DNA of 64,000 nt from Actinokineospora fastidiosa. GTDB taxonomy: Bacteria > Actinomycetota > Actinomycetes > Mycobacteriales > Pseudonocardiaceae. Below, piece by piece: positions 53,332 to 62,342 of this stretch. The notes beneath the pieces were generated by a model, which had not been told where the DNA came from, ran no database searches, and saw only the letters and a program-made list of their open reading frames with translations. The stretch lies in the NCBI RefSeq assembly GCF_014648415.1, contig NZ_BMRB01000001.1, positions 1,860,001 through 1,924,000 on the forward strand, in the 5' to 3' direction. How positions within the stretch are numbered: the first letter of the stretch is position 1; each line of letters starts with the position of its first letter. The position numbers were made by a program, and so were the translations under genes.

Positions 53332-53658
53332 ATGCCCGACGGGTACGACGTCCACACCGACGCCATGCGCGCCCACGCGGGCAGGCTGGACGGGATCAGC
53401 GGCCGGCTGGCCACCGCGCAGGACGCCGCGAGCCAGGTCTCGCTGAACGGCACCGACGCCTACGGCATCCTGTGCAGCCCCATCCTCACCCCGCTGATCG
53501 GGGCCATCGAGGTGCTGGGCATGGGCGCGATCGCCGCCACCCAGGGCGCCGTGGGCGCCACCGCGGGCGGCGTCCGGGCGATGGCCGACTCCTACGACTT
53601 CGCCGAACAGGCGGCGAAGGACATGTTCGACGCGATCGACGACCTGCTGGGGAACTGA
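53332..53658 (+). CDS. WXG100/DUF2580-like T7SS protein
   Basis: The 108-residue helical protein starts GYDVHTDAMRAHAGRLDGI and ends in an AEQAAKDMFDAIDDLLGN helix, the pattern of EspC/DUF2580-type ESX-secreted proteins. The turn lacks a strict WxG and has a hydrophobic centre (LTPLIGAIEVLGMGAIAAT). It lies 12 bp after the YbaB-like gene and one base before the larger helical substrate, so the three are probably one operon. Confidence 0.72.
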   Translation: MPDGYDVHTDAMRAHAGRLDGISGRLATAQDAASQVSLNGTDAYGILCSPILTPLIGAIEVLGMGAIAATQGAVGATAGGVRAMADSYDFAEQAAKDMFDAIDDLLGN

Positions 53659-53659
53659 C

Positions 53660-54541
53660 ATGACCAATCCGCTCGTCGCCCCCGTGACCCCGCTGACCAG
53701 CCCGGAAGACGGCATGGTCGTCTACGACTTCGCGGTCGACGCCAAGAAGGCCATCGACAACGGCGACTACCTCGAGGCCGGGATCGCGGGCGGGGCGGCC
53801 GCGCTGGACGCCCTCGCGGTGATCGCCGACCCGTTCGGCGCGCTGCTCTCCGGGGCGTTCGCCTGGGCGATGGAGCACGTCGATCCGCTGCCGGAGATGC
53901 TGAACAGCCTCGCTGGCAACCCCGACATCGTGCAGTCCAACGCCACGACCTGGGCCAACGTCGCCAACCACCTGCGCACCACCGGGGCGGACATGACCAG
54001 GGTCGTCACCGAGGACACCGCGCCCTGGCGCGGGCCTGCGGTCGACGCCTACACCCCGGTCGCCCTCGGCGAGGCCAAGCTGATCGAGGCCGCCGCGGTC
54101 GCCGCCGACGCCGTCTCCGCCGCGGTGTCCGGCGCGGGCATCGCGGTCTCCGTCGTGCGCACCACGGTGCGAGACCTGATCGCCGACGCGTGCGCGGAGA
54201 TCGTCAAGTGGCTGGCCAAGGCCGCGCTCGCCGCGGTCGTCACGGTCGGGCTGGCCACCCCCGCGCTGGTCGCCGACATCATCCGGATCGTGGCCAAGTG
54301 GTCGAAGCGGGTCTCGGACTGGCTGCAGAAGATCGTCAACACCATGAAGAAGCTGGCCGACATCGTCAGCCGGGTGAAGCCGGTGCTGGAGAAGGTCAAG
54401 ACCACGATGGAGCCGATCAAGCGGATCTCCGACCGGGTCGGGGACCTGCCGATCGCCAACCTGACCCAGACCCAGAAGATCATCCGCAACACCGCGGTCA
54501 CCGGCAGCACCTACGACGACCAGGAGTTCGCCCGGACCTAG
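53660..54541 (+). CDS. Large helical T7SS substrate without a known toxin domain
   Basis: The 293-residue protein has an N-terminal PPE-like helical region with TAPWRGPAVDAYTPVAL near residue 118, the WxG-type turn. A hydrophobic middle (about 140-205) could insert in membranes, and an amphipathic Lys-rich helix (about 210-265; KKLADIVSRVKPVLEKVK) follows. No enzymatic motif is seen in the C-terminus. A pore-forming or adaptor role is conceivable but unproven. It converges with a glycosyltransferase, overlapping by four bases. Confidence 0.65.
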   Translation: MTNPLVAPVTPLTSPEDGMVVYDFAVDAKKAIDNGDYLEAGIAGGAAALDALAVIADPFGALLSGAFAWAMEHVDPLPEMLNSLAGNPDIVQSNATTWANVANHLRTTGADMTRVVTEDTAPWRGPAVDAYTPVALGEAKLIEAAAVAADAVSAAVSGAGIAVSVVRTTVRDLIADACAEIVKWLAKAALAAVVTVGLATPALVADIIRIVAKWSKRVSDWLQKIVNTMKKLADIVSRVKPVLEKVKTTMEPIKRISDRVGDLPIANLTQTQKIIRNTAVTGSTYDDQEFART

Positions 54542-55401
54542 GTCCACTCCCGCCACACCCTGGCCCGGCTCGCGCGGTCCGCGCGCGGGCGGGGCACCCT
54601 GGCCAGCACCTCGGCCAGGACCCGCACCCGCAGGCGGAACCGGAAGTTGGGGGCGTCCGGCTTGGCGCGGCGCAGGGGAAGCACGGCGGTCAGCGCGGCG
54701 AAGCGGGCGAGCTGGGTCCACGCGACGCGGCGGGGGGCGCAGCGGAAGAGGGTGCGGAGGCGGTTGCGTTCGTTCCACAGGTGGAAACGCTCCGACCCGA
54801 TCGCCGTGCTCGCGCCGTGGGCGTGGGTCACCCGCGCCTCGGGGACGCTGATGACGTCCCAGCCCGCCAGGCGCATGCGCCACGCGGTGTCGGTGTCCTC
54901 GTAGTAGCAGAAGTAGTCCGCCGGGATCTCGCCCACGGCCTCGGTGCGCAGCAGGGCCGCGCCGCCGCAGAAGCCGAAGACGGGGGTCTCGTCGCTGTCG
55001 TAGCCGTGGCCGTCGGCGGTCAGGCGCACGCCCAGGGACTGGGTGGCGCCGTCCGGCCGCAGCAGGTGCGCGCTCGCCGCCGCCGCGTCGGGGCGCGCGT
55101 CGAGGGCGTCCTCCAGCCGGGCCAGCCAGTCCGGCTCGGGGACGGCGTCGTCGTTCAGCCAGGCGGTGTACGGCGTCGTGGGGCGCACCGCGGCGAGTCC
55201 GCCCGCGTAACCCGCGTTGACCGGCAGCCGCAGCACCTCGACGCCCGCGTCCGCCAGGATCTCGGCGGTGCCGTCGTCGGAGGCGTTGTCCACCACGACC
55301 GTCCGGTGTGGACGGGTCTGGGCCGCCAGCGCGGCCAGGCAGGCGGCGATGTGGTCGCGGCCCCGCCAGGTGACCACGACGACCGTCGTGCGGGCATCCA
55401 C
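54538..55401 (-). CDS. GT2 family glycosyltransferase
   Basis: The 287-residue GT-A enzyme has TVVVVTWRGRDHIAACLAAL at the N-terminus, VDNASDDGT, the metal site WLNDDAVPEPDW and the later CYYEDTDTAWRMRLAGW motif shared with rhamnosyl- and galactofuranosyltransferases. C-terminal Arg-rich helices could dock at the membrane. It diverges from a GT4 gene, 23 bp apart, so the two promoters overlap. Confidence 0.88.
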   Translation of the reverse strand: MDARTTVVVVTWRGRDHIAACLAALAAQTRPHRTVVVDNASDDGTAEILADAGVEVLRLPVNAGYAGGLAAVRPTTPYTAWLNDDAVPEPDWLARLEDALDARPDAAAASAHLLRPDGATQSLGVRLTADGHGYDSDETPVFGFCGGAALLRTEAVGEIPADYFCYYEDTDTAWRMRLAGWDVISVPEARVTHAHGASTAIGSERFHLWNERNRLRTLFRCAPRRVAWTQLARFAALTAVLPLRRAKPDAPNFRFRLRVRVLAEVLARVPRPRADRASRARVWREWT

Positions 55402-55424
55402 GGCGACGACCGTACCCTGGGCCG

Positions 55425-56453
55425 GTGCCCGCGCTCGCCGTGCTCACCGAGCAGCTCGTCGCCCCCGTGCCCGGCGGAACCGGCCGCTACACCCGCGAGC
55501 TGACCGCCGCGCTCGCCGCCGCCGCCCCCGAGGGCTGGCGCGTCGAGGGCCGCACCGCGTGGCGCCGCGACACCCGACCCGCCGCCATCCCCGGTATCCG
55601 CACCCGCAGGCTCCCCCTGCCCCGCCGGGCGCTCGCGCTGGCCTGGGAACGCGGCCTCCCGCCCCGCCCGCGCGCGGACAGCCTGCACGCCCCCACCCCG
55701 CTGGCCCCGGACGGCGCGGTCGTCACCATCCACGACACCGTGCCCTACACCCATCCCGAGACGCTGACCCCGCGCGGCGTGGTCTGGCACCGCCGCATGA
55801 TCGAGCGGGCCGTGACGCGCGCCCGCGCCGTCGTCGTGCCCACACATGCCGTCGCGGAGGAACTGGCCCGCTTCGCCCCCGGGCCCGCCCCGGTCCACGT
55901 GATCGGGCACGGCGTCACCGCGCTGCCCACCGCCGACGTCGATCTCGGCCTGCCGCGCGAGTACGTGCTGGCCATCGGCACCGTCGAACCGCGCAAGGGG
56001 CTCGACGTTCTGGTCGAGGCCATGCCCGCCGTCGGCCTGCCCCTCGTGGTCGCGGGCCCGCCGGGCTGGGGGAACGTCGACCTGCGCGCGCTGGCCGCCC
56101 GCAGCGGCGCGGAGGTCCACGTGCTCGGCCGCGTCACCGACGCCGAACTGGGCGCCGCGCTGCGCGGCGCCGCGGTCCTCGCCGTGCCCAGCCGGGCCGA
56201 GGGGTTCGGGCTGCCGCTGCTGGAGGCGATGGCCGAGGGCGTGCCGGTCGTGCACTCCGACGCCCCCGCCCTGGTCGAGGTGGCCGCCGGTACCGGCGTC
56301 GTCGCCCGCCGTGACGACCCGCACGACCTGGCCCGCGCGGTGCGCGCCGCGCTGGAGTCCCCCGACGAGCGCGTGACCAGGGCGCGGGCGCGGGCAGCTG
56401 AGTTCACCTGGACGCGCGCCGCGGCCCGGGTGTGGGCGGTCCACCTGGAGTGA
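55425..56453 (+). CDS. GT4 family glycosyltransferase
   Basis: The 342-residue GT-B enzyme starts LAVLTEQLVAPVPGGTGRYT, has VHVIGHGVTALP and AIGTVEPRKGLDVLVEAM for nucleotide-sugar binding, and the E-x7-E motif SRAEGFGLPLLEAMAEGVPV. It resembles mannosyltransferases of actinobacterial glycan clusters. GTG 55425 is the start; another GT4 gene follows after 61 bp. The sugar is unknown. Confidence 0.88.
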   Translation: MPALAVLTEQLVAPVPGGTGRYTRELTAALAAAAPEGWRVEGRTAWRRDTRPAAIPGIRTRRLPLPRRALALAWERGLPPRPRADSLHAPTPLAPDGAVVTIHDTVPYTHPETLTPRGVVWHRRMIERAVTRARAVVVPTHAVAEELARFAPGPAPVHVIGHGVTALPTADVDLGLPREYVLAIGTVEPRKGLDVLVEAMPAVGLPLVVAGPPGWGNVDLRALAARSGAEVHVLGRVTDAELGAALRGAAVLAVPSRAEGFGLPLLEAMAEGVPVVHSDAPALVEVAAGTGVVARRDDPHDLARAVRAALESPDERVTRARARAAEFTWTRAAARVWAVHLE

Positions 56454-56514
56454 CATGGGGAGCAATTCCCCCGTTCGGGAGATCCCCGCCCGGTCACGCC
56501 GTACGCTAGCCCGC

Positions 56515-57666
56515 GTGTCTACGGCCGACCCGCGTGTCCTCATCGACGCGACCGCCGTGCCCGCCGACCGGGGCGGCGTGGGCCGTTACGTCGACTCCCT
56601 CGCCGCCGCCCTGGACGCCGACGGCGCCGCGCTGAGCATCGTCTGCCAGCCCCGCGACGCCGTCCTCTACAGCAAACTGGCCCCGCACTCCCGGATCGTG
56701 CCCGCCGCCGAGGCGGTCACCGCCCGCACCGCGCGGCTCACCTGGGAGCAGACGACCCTGCCCCGGCTGGCCCGCAGGCTCGGCGCGCAGGTGCTGCACT
56801 CCCCGCACTACACGATGCCGCTCGCCGGTCCGGCCGCGTCCGTGGTCACCTTGCACGACGCCACGTTCTTCACCGACCCGGTGCTGCACCACTCGATCAA
56901 GGCCCGGTTCTTCCGGGCGTGGACCAAGGCCGCGCTGCTGCGCGCGGGCCGCTGCGTCGTGCCCAGCGTGGCGACGGCCGACGAGCTGACCCGCGTCGCG
57001 GGCGCGTCCCGCGACCGCATGGAGATCATCCAGCACGGCGTCGACACCGACCGCTTCCACCCGCCGTCGCCGTCGGAGGTGGCCGCGGCGCGCGCCGCGA
57101 TCGGCCTGGGGGACCAGGAGTACGTGGCGTTCCTGGGCGCGCTGGAGCCGCGCAAGAACGTGCCAGCGCTGATCCGCGGCTTCGCCGCCGCGTGCCGGGG
57201 CCGCGTGGACCCGCCCGCGCTGGTGCTGGCCGGGCAGCCCGGCTGGGACCACCAGATCGAGCGCGCCCTGGACGCCGTGCCGCACCGGCTGCGCGTGATC
57301 CGCGCCGGGTACCTGCCCTTCGACAGCCTGGCCGGGTTCCTCGGCGGGGCGGCGCTGGTGGCCTATCCGTCGCTGGGCGAGGGGTTCGGGCTGCCGGTGC
57401 TGGAGGCCATGGCCTGCGGGGCGTGCGTGCTCACCACGCGCCGGTTGTCGCTGCCCGAGGTCGGCGGGGACGCGGTCGCGTACTGCGGGGTCGGCGCGGG
57501 CGACATCGCCGCCGCCATCACCGACCTGCTCGACGACCCCACCCGGCGCGCGGTGCTCGCGGCCGCGGCGCAGGAGCGGGCCAAGGAGTTCAGCTGGGGC
57601 GCGTCCGCCGAGCGGCACCGGGAGGTCTACGGGCGCGCGTACGCCGCGCACCGCCGCTCGCGCTGA
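56515..57666 (+). CDS. GT4 family glycosyltransferase
   Basis: The 383-residue GT-B enzyme opens with VLIDATAVPADRGGVGRYV, has IQHGVDTDRFHPP, the sugar-nucleotide segment LGALEPRKNVPALIRGF and the E-x7-E motif GEGFGLPVLEAMACGACV. GTG 56515 is preferred over an in-frame start at 56455, because a TACGCT box lies at about 56500, within a leaderless distance, and the leader has no domain content. It is paralogous to the genes at 48670 and 55425. Confidence 0.88.
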   Translation: MSTADPRVLIDATAVPADRGGVGRYVDSLAAALDADGAALSIVCQPRDAVLYSKLAPHSRIVPAAEAVTARTARLTWEQTTLPRLARRLGAQVLHSPHYTMPLAGPAASVVTLHDATFFTDPVLHHSIKARFFRAWTKAALLRAGRCVVPSVATADELTRVAGASRDRMEIIQHGVDTDRFHPPSPSEVAAARAAIGLGDQEYVAFLGALEPRKNVPALIRGFAAACRGRVDPPALVLAGQPGWDHQIERALDAVPHRLRVIRAGYLPFDSLAGFLGGAALVAYPSLGEGFGLPVLEAMACGACVLTTRRLSLPEVGGDAVAYCGVGAGDIAAAITDLLDDPTRRAVLAAAAQERAKEFSWGASAERHREVYGRAYAAHRRSR

Positions 57667-57686
57667 GCCTGGCAGGATGTCCGACT

Positions 57687-58544
57687 GTGACCGAGACCAG
57701 CTACGGGGACGCGCTCGCCGTGGTCACCGTGACGTACTCGCCCGGCCCGACGCTGCCGAGGTTCCTGGAGACGCTGACCAAGGCGACCACCCGTCCCGTG
57801 CACGTGGTGTTGGCGGACAACGGTTCCACCGACGGCGCGCCCGAGGCCGCCGCGGCCGAGTGGGACAACGTCGAGCTGGTGCGCACCGGCGGCAACCTCG
57901 GCTACGGCGGCGGCGCGAACCGCGGGGTCGCCGCGCTGCCGGATGAGTACGGCTGGATCGTGGTGTGCAACCCGGACCTGGAGTGGCGGCCGGGCTCGCT
58001 CGACGAACTGCTCGCCGCGGCGAAGCGCTGGCCGAGGGGCGGCTCGTTCGGGCCGCTGATCACCGGCCAATCCGGCGAGGTCTACCCGTCAGCGCGCGAG
58101 GTCCCGTCCCTGGGCCGCGGGATCGGGCACGGCCTGCTGGGCATGGTGTGGCCGTCGAACCCGTGGACGCGGGAGTACAAGCAGCTCGGCAAGGCCCCGC
58201 GCGAGCGGGAGGCGGGCTGGCTGTCCGGCTCCTGCCTGCTGCTGCGGCGCACGGCGTGGGACTCCGTCGACGGCTTCGATTCCCGCTACTTCATGTACTT
58301 CGAGGACGTCGACCTCGGCGAGCGCCTGTCCCGCGCGGGCTGGCAGAACGTGTACGTGCCCTCCGCCGAGGTCATGCACATCCAGGGCGTCTCCACGGCG
58401 AAGGCGTCCGCGCGCATGCTGGCCGCCCACCACGAGAGCGCCTACCGGTTCATCGCCGACCGCCACCGGGGTCCGCTGTGGGCCCCGGTCCGCGGCGCGG
58501 TGCGCGCGGGCCTGGCCCTGCGGCTGAAGGCGCAGTCGCGCTAG
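57687..58544 (+). CDS. wbbL: GT2 rhamnosyltransferase, WbbL-like
   Basis: The 285-residue GT-A enzyme matches WbbL, which adds L-rhamnose from dTDP-Rha to GlcNAc-PP-decaprenol and so starts the arabinogalactan linker. Motifs are VVTVTYSPGPTLPRFL, ADNGSTDGAP, VVCNPDLEWRPGSL and YFMYFEDVDLGERL. Its position between rmlD and manC matches Rv3265c of M. tuberculosis. GTG 57687 has CAGGAT at -10 distance. The acceptor is inferred from synteny and similarity; the family is certain. Confidence 0.88.
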   Translation: MTETSYGDALAVVTVTYSPGPTLPRFLETLTKATTRPVHVVLADNGSTDGAPEAAAAEWDNVELVRTGGNLGYGGGANRGVAALPDEYGWIVVCNPDLEWRPGSLDELLAAAKRWPRGGSFGPLITGQSGEVYPSAREVPSLGRGIGHGLLGMVWPSNPWTREYKQLGKAPREREAGWLSGSCLLLRRTAWDSVDGFDSRYFMYFEDVDLGERLSRAGWQNVYVPSAEVMHIQGVSTAKASARMLAAHHESAYRFIADRHRGPLWAPVRGAVRAGLALRLKAQSR

Positions 58545-58903
58545 AGGCCGCCGTCGAGGCGGCGGCTGAGGGTGGAGCGGTCGGCGCCCGGCTGCTTGGT
58601 GGTGGGCAGGATCCCGTCGAGCTCCTCCGGCGGCGGGGCCTGCCTCGGCAGCCGCTCGGTCGGGCGCGGCGGGGAGGCCAGCGACTGGGTCGCCGCCTCC
58701 TGCGCGATCGCGGGCAGCTCGTCGGCCACCGGGAAGACCGAGGTCACCTCGGGGTCGTTGTCGGCGTTGCGCACGACCATCCTCGGGATCTGCACCGTGG
58801 CGGCGGCGTCCATCGGGCTGGTGGCGCTGTCGGGGGTGACGACGTACGCGCCGCGTGCGCGGGCCCTCGCCAGGATGGCTTCGGCTCGCTCGCGGGGGTC
58901 CAT
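58541..58903 (-). CDS. Conserved-type hypothetical protein
   Basis: The 120-residue product begins with a helix MDPRERAEAILARARARGAY, then a loop-rich Pro/Thr segment. No membrane helix, signal peptide or known motif is visible. It ends with STLSRRLDGGL. The gene converges with wbbL (four-base overlap) and lies 82 bp downstream of manC, in the same direction, so it may be carried on the manC transcript. I do not recognise a function. Confidence 0.6.
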   Translation of the reverse strand: MDPRERAEAILARARARGAYVVTPDSATSPMDAAATVQIPRMVVRNADNDPEVTSVFPVADELPAIAQEAATQSLASPPRPTERLPRQAPPPEELDGILPTTKQPGADRSTLSRRLDGGL

Positions 58904-58985
58904 GCGCCGCCCTTCCTGCCGACCGGGAGTGCTGCTGTCAGGGTAGCCCGATCGCCACGCGGCGTCAGCGGGACTTCCCGGGAAA

Positions 58986-60080
58986 TCAGAGGAAATCGCT
59001 GTCTCCGCGGGCGCGCAGGAGCTCGGTCAGTCGCTTGATGTCCTGCGCGCGGTCGCGGCGGCACACCAGCACGGCGTCCTCGGTGTCGACCACGATCACG
59101 TCCTCCACGCCCAGCGTCGCCACGAGCCTGTCGGACGGGACGATGACCGTGCGCGCGCTGTCGACAGCGACGACCCGCGCGGTGTCGCCCACCACGCTCG
59201 CGCCGTCGACGTCCTCGCCGAGCAGGTCGCCGAGGGTGTCGAAGTCGCCGATGTCGCTCCAGCCGAAGTCGCCCGGCACGGTGGCCACCAGGCCCTCCTC
59301 GGCAGCGGGCTCCATCACCGCGTACTCGACGGCCACCTTCGGGATGGTCGGCCACAGCTCGCCGAGCACCGCGTCCTGGTCGTCGGTGTCCCACGCCGCG
59401 GCGATCGCGTCGATCGGCGCGGCCACGTCCGGGCGGCGGGCGCGCAGCTGCTCGAGGAAGACGTCGGTCCGCCAGACGAACATGCTGGCGTTCCACAGGT
59501 AGCTGCCCGACTCCACGTAGCGGGTGGCCACGTCCAGCGCGGGCTTCTCCTTGAACTCCAGCACCCGCTGGATCACCGACCGCCGAGCCTGCTCGCTGCA
59601 CCGGAGGTAGCCGTAGCCGGTCTCCGGGCGGGTGGGCGTGATGCCGATGGTCATGAGCAGGCCGTCGCGGGCGCCGTCCACGGCCCGCCCGACGGTGTGG
59701 GCGAACTCCTCGGTGTCGGCGATGAGGTGGTCGGCGGCGAAGGAGGCCATGACCCCGCCCGGGCTGCGCCGCTCGATCACGGCCGCGGCCAGCGCGATCG
59801 CCGCGCACGAGTCGCGGGCCAGCGGCTCGACCAGGATGTTGCGCTCGGGCAGCGCGGGCAGCTGCCGGGAGACGGCGGCGGCGTGCGCGGTCCCGGTGAC
59901 GACGTAGAGCCGCTCGGGCGCGGCGATGGGGGCGAGCCGGTCGAAGGTCGCCTGCAGCAGCGAGCGGTCGGTGCCGGTGAGCGGGTGCAGGAACTTCGGG
60001 TGCCCGGCGCGCGACAGCGGCCACAGGCGGGTGCCGCTCCCTCCGGCGGGCACGACGACGTGCAGGTCGGTCACGGCCAT
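58986..60080 (-). CDS. manC: Mannose-1-phosphate guanylyltransferase
   Basis: The 364-residue enzyme makes GDP-mannose from mannose-1-phosphate and GTP, feeding mannosyltransferases. The N-terminal VVPAGGSGTRLWPLSRAGHPKF is the pyrophosphorylase signature, FAADHLIADTEEF holds the metal site, and VLEFKEKPALDVATRYVESG the sugar site. It lacks the C-terminal phosphomannose isomerase domain of type II enzymes. It corresponds to Rv3264c in the same order. It diverges from the glycosylase gene, 45 bp away. Confidence 0.94.
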   Translation of the reverse strand: MAVTDLHVVVPAGGSGTRLWPLSRAGHPKFLHPLTGTDRSLLQATFDRLAPIAAPERLYVVTGTAHAAAVSRQLPALPERNILVEPLARDSCAAIALAAAVIERRSPGGVMASFAADHLIADTEEFAHTVGRAVDGARDGLLMTIGITPTRPETGYGYLRCSEQARRSVIQRVLEFKEKPALDVATRYVESGSYLWNASMFVWRTDVFLEQLRARRPDVAAPIDAIAAAWDTDDQDAVLGELWPTIPKVAVEYAVMEPAAEEGLVATVPGDFGWSDIGDFDTLGDLLGEDVDGASVVGDTARVVAVDSARTVIVPSDRLVATLGVEDVIVVDTEDAVLVCRRDRAQDIKRLTELLRARGDSDFL

Positions 60081-60125
60081 CCTCTCGGTGCTGTGCGGGC
60101 AACTCTAACGGGTAGCCTCCGGCTG

Positions 60126-61034
60126 GTGACCGCCATCCTCGAACGCCGGTGGACGCCGGAAGGCGCGCTGGACCTCCCCGCGCTCGTGCGTCCGCTGCGC
60201 AGGGGACCCGGCGATCCGGCGTTCCAGGTGGACGCGCGGGGCACGTGGCTGGCGGGCAACACCGCCGCGGGCCCCGGGACGCTGTGCCTGCGCGTGGCCG
60301 CGGGCGAGGTGCTGGCCTCGGCGTGGGGACCCGGCGCGGACGTCCTGCTGGACGGCGTTCCCGCGCTGCTCGGCGCGCGGGACGACGACGCCGGGTTCGT
60401 CGCGCACCACCCGATCGTCGCCGAGGTGCGCCGCCGCCGTCCCGGCCTGCGGCTGGGGTCGACCGGCCGGGTGTGGGACGTGCTGCTGGCGGCCATCCTG
60501 GAGCAGAAGGTCACCGGGACCGAGGCGCACCGCTCGTGGCGGCACCTGGCCCGGCGGCACGGGGTCGCGGCCCCCGGTCCGGTTCCGGACGGGATGGTCG
60601 TGCCGCCGACGCCCGCCGCGGTGCTGGGCATCGCGGACTGGCAGTGGCACAAGGCGGGCGTCGACGGCGGGCGAAGGCGCGCGATCATCGCCGCCGCCCA
60701 GGTGGCGGGCAGGCTGGAGCGCGCTGCGGAACTGGGCGGCGCCGAGGGCAGGCTGTGGCTGCGCAAGGTCCCCGGCATCGGCGTCTGGACCGCTGCCGAG
60801 ACCGCCCAGCGCGCCTGGGGCGACCCGGACGCGGTCAGCATCGGCGACTTCCACCTGCCGGGCATCGTCGGCCACGCGCTGGTGGACCGCAGGCTCGACG
60901 ACGCGGCGATGCTGGAGGTCCTGGCCCCCTACGCGCCCCAGCGCCACCGCGCCGTCTGCTACATCACCGCCGCCGGTCTCGGCAAACCCCGCTACGGGCC
61001 GCGGTTCTCACCGCGCGACTACCGGGCGATCTGA
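60126..61034 (+). CDS. DNA-3-methyladenine glycosylase II (AlkA-like)
   Basis: The 302-residue HhH-GPD glycosylase removes alkylated bases. The helix-hairpin-helix is LRKVPGIGVWTAAETAQ near residue 216, followed by the catalytic Asp in AVSIGDFHLP near 242; AILEQKVTGTEAHRSW near 125 is the family's first core helix. The N-terminal 100 residues are the AlkA-type beta domain. A TAGCCT box ends 7 bp before GTG 60126, so it is probably leaderless. No Ada-type regulator is nearby. Confidence 0.88.
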   Translation: MTAILERRWTPEGALDLPALVRPLRRGPGDPAFQVDARGTWLAGNTAAGPGTLCLRVAAGEVLASAWGPGADVLLDGVPALLGARDDDAGFVAHHPIVAEVRRRRPGLRLGSTGRVWDVLLAAILEQKVTGTEAHRSWRHLARRHGVAAPGPVPDGMVVPPTPAAVLGIADWQWHKAGVDGGRRRAIIAAAQVAGRLERAAELGGAEGRLWLRKVPGIGVWTAAETAQRAWGDPDAVSIGDFHLPGIVGHALVDRRLDDAAMLEVLAPYAPQRHRAVCYITAAGLGKPRYGPRFSPRDYRAI

Positions 61035-61035
61035 G

Positions 61036-61356
61036 CTAGGCCGCGAACTTCACGAACCTGACCAGTTCGGTGACCGCCCCCTCGGAACCCGCCGCCACGA
61101 CGGCGTCCGGCTCGCCCTCGCACCCCTCGTCGCCGAAGAAACCGGCCTCCCGCTGGGACGGGTTCTCGGCCGCCAGCACGAGGTGGGCGCCGTCCAGGGG
61201 GCCGTCGACCGGCGCGCACTCGCCAGGCTCGGCCTCGACGGTCACCTCGCCCGCCGCGGTGATCAGGGTGAGCCGGTCGGGCTCGGCGACGGCAGGGCTC
61301 GCCGACAGAGCGGCGAAGGAGATGGCGGCGAGCATCGCGCTGGCAGCGGTACGCAT
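61036..61356 (-). CDS. Small secreted protein
   Basis: The 106-residue product has a signal peptide (MRTAASAMLAAISFAALSAS, cut near AVAEP) and an acidic exported domain with two Cys that may form one disulfide (GECAPVDG and DEGCEGEP). This resembles small subtilisin-inhibitor-like or adhesion domains only in size. GAGGAG precedes ATG 61356. Its end is one base from the stop of the convergent glycosylase. Function unknown. Confidence 0.7.
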   Translation of the reverse strand: MRTAASAMLAAISFAALSASPAVAEPDRLTLITAAGEVTVEAEPGECAPVDGPLDGAHLVLAAENPSQREAGFFGDEGCEGEPDAVVAAGSEGAVTELVRFVKFAA

Positions 61357-61446
61357 AAGGGCTCCTCGGGTCCGGCTGCTGAACCCGTCGGGGGTTGCAC
61401 CCCCGACCCGATCGCATACCCAAACCACCCGAACCGGCGAAAACGA

Positions 61447-61809
61447 TCAGGGCCGGTTCGCGTCCAGCGCCGCCCGGACGATGGCGATCGCCTCGTCCGG
61501 CGGGATCGTGTAGCGGCGGCAGACGACGGCGTACGCCTCGGCGGCCTCGCGCACCAGCTCCCTGGGCCGGTCGCCCGCCGACGCGACGAACGTGCCCGCG
61601 CGGCCCCGGGTCTCCACCAGTCCCGCTTCCTCCAGCTCGCGGTAGGCCCGCGCGACCGTGTTCGCCGCCAGCCCGAGATCGGCCGCGAGCGCCCGCACGG
61701 TCGGCAGCTTCGTGCCCACCGCCAGCGTCCGCTCCGTGATGCGCCGCGCCAGACCCGCCCGCACCTGCTCGAACGGCGGGACCGGCGAGGCGGGGTCGAC
61801 GGGGATCAC
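61447..61809 (-). CDS. GntR family (YtrA-type) regulator
   Basis: The 120-residue protein has a GntR winged helix (about 12-80; LPTVRALAADLGLAANTVARAYRELE) and only a short C-terminal helical tail, as in the YtrA subgroup, which usually controls ABC exporters. No ABC gene is adjacent. Its GTG start overlaps the Nudix stop (GTGA), so it is co-translated with the F420 genes and may control them or act elsewhere. Confidence 0.88.
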   Translation of the reverse strand: MIPVDPASPVPPFEQVRAGLARRITERTLAVGTKLPTVRALAADLGLAANTVARAYRELEEAGLVETRGRAGTFVASAGDRPRELVREAAEAYAVVCRRYTIPPDEAIAIVRAALDANRP

Positions 61810-62342
61810 CGCAGCGCCGCGAGCATCCGGCCGATGCCCGCGACGCCGTCCGGGTCGTCGGGCAGGCCGTCGACCGGCCACCAGCGCAGGTCCACCGACT
61901 CCGCGGATTGCACGGCCGCCGCGCCCGCGGGCGCGTGCACCACGAACCGCACGTCGAAGTGCCGGGTCGGCACGCCGAGCGAGCACGTGATCGGGTGCAC
62001 GTCGAGGTGCAGCGGCACCGGGTCGATCGTCAGGCCGATGATGCCCGACTCCTCCTCGGCCTCCCGCAGCGCAGCGCCCACCAGGGACGTGTCGGTCGGC
62101 TCGCAGTGGCCGCCGAGCTGCAGCCACCGGCCCACCCTGGGGTGCAGCGTCAGCAGCACCTCCGTCCCCGTGTGGTCGAACACCAGCGCCGACGCGGTGA
62201 TGTGCCCGGACGCGCACGAGCGCGAGCACGCGTCCGGCAGCCCGGCCAGGTATCCCAGGTACGCCTGCCGCAGCGACTCCTGCGCGGGATCCGCTGGCGT
62301 CCACGAGTCCAACGTGGACACCGCGTCGGCGTGCAGCGTCAC
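61806..62342 (-). CDS. Nudix hydrolase
   Basis: The 178-residue protein has a Nudix box [25 protein letters not shown] near residue 77, with the REAEEE metal ligands. The substrate could be an oxidised or non-canonical nucleotide, or an F420 pathway by-product given its place after fbiB; this is not shown. Both ends overlap neighbouring genes by four bases. Confidence 0.9.
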   Translation of the reverse strand: MTLHADAVSTLDSWTPADPAQESLRQAYLGYLAGLPDACSRSCASGHITASALVFDHTGTEVLLTLHPRVGRWLQLGGHCEPTDTSLVGAALREAEEESGIIGLTIDPVPLHLDVHPITCSLGVPTRHFDVRFVVHAPAGAAAVQSAESVDLRWWPVDGLPDDPDGVAGIGRMLAALR

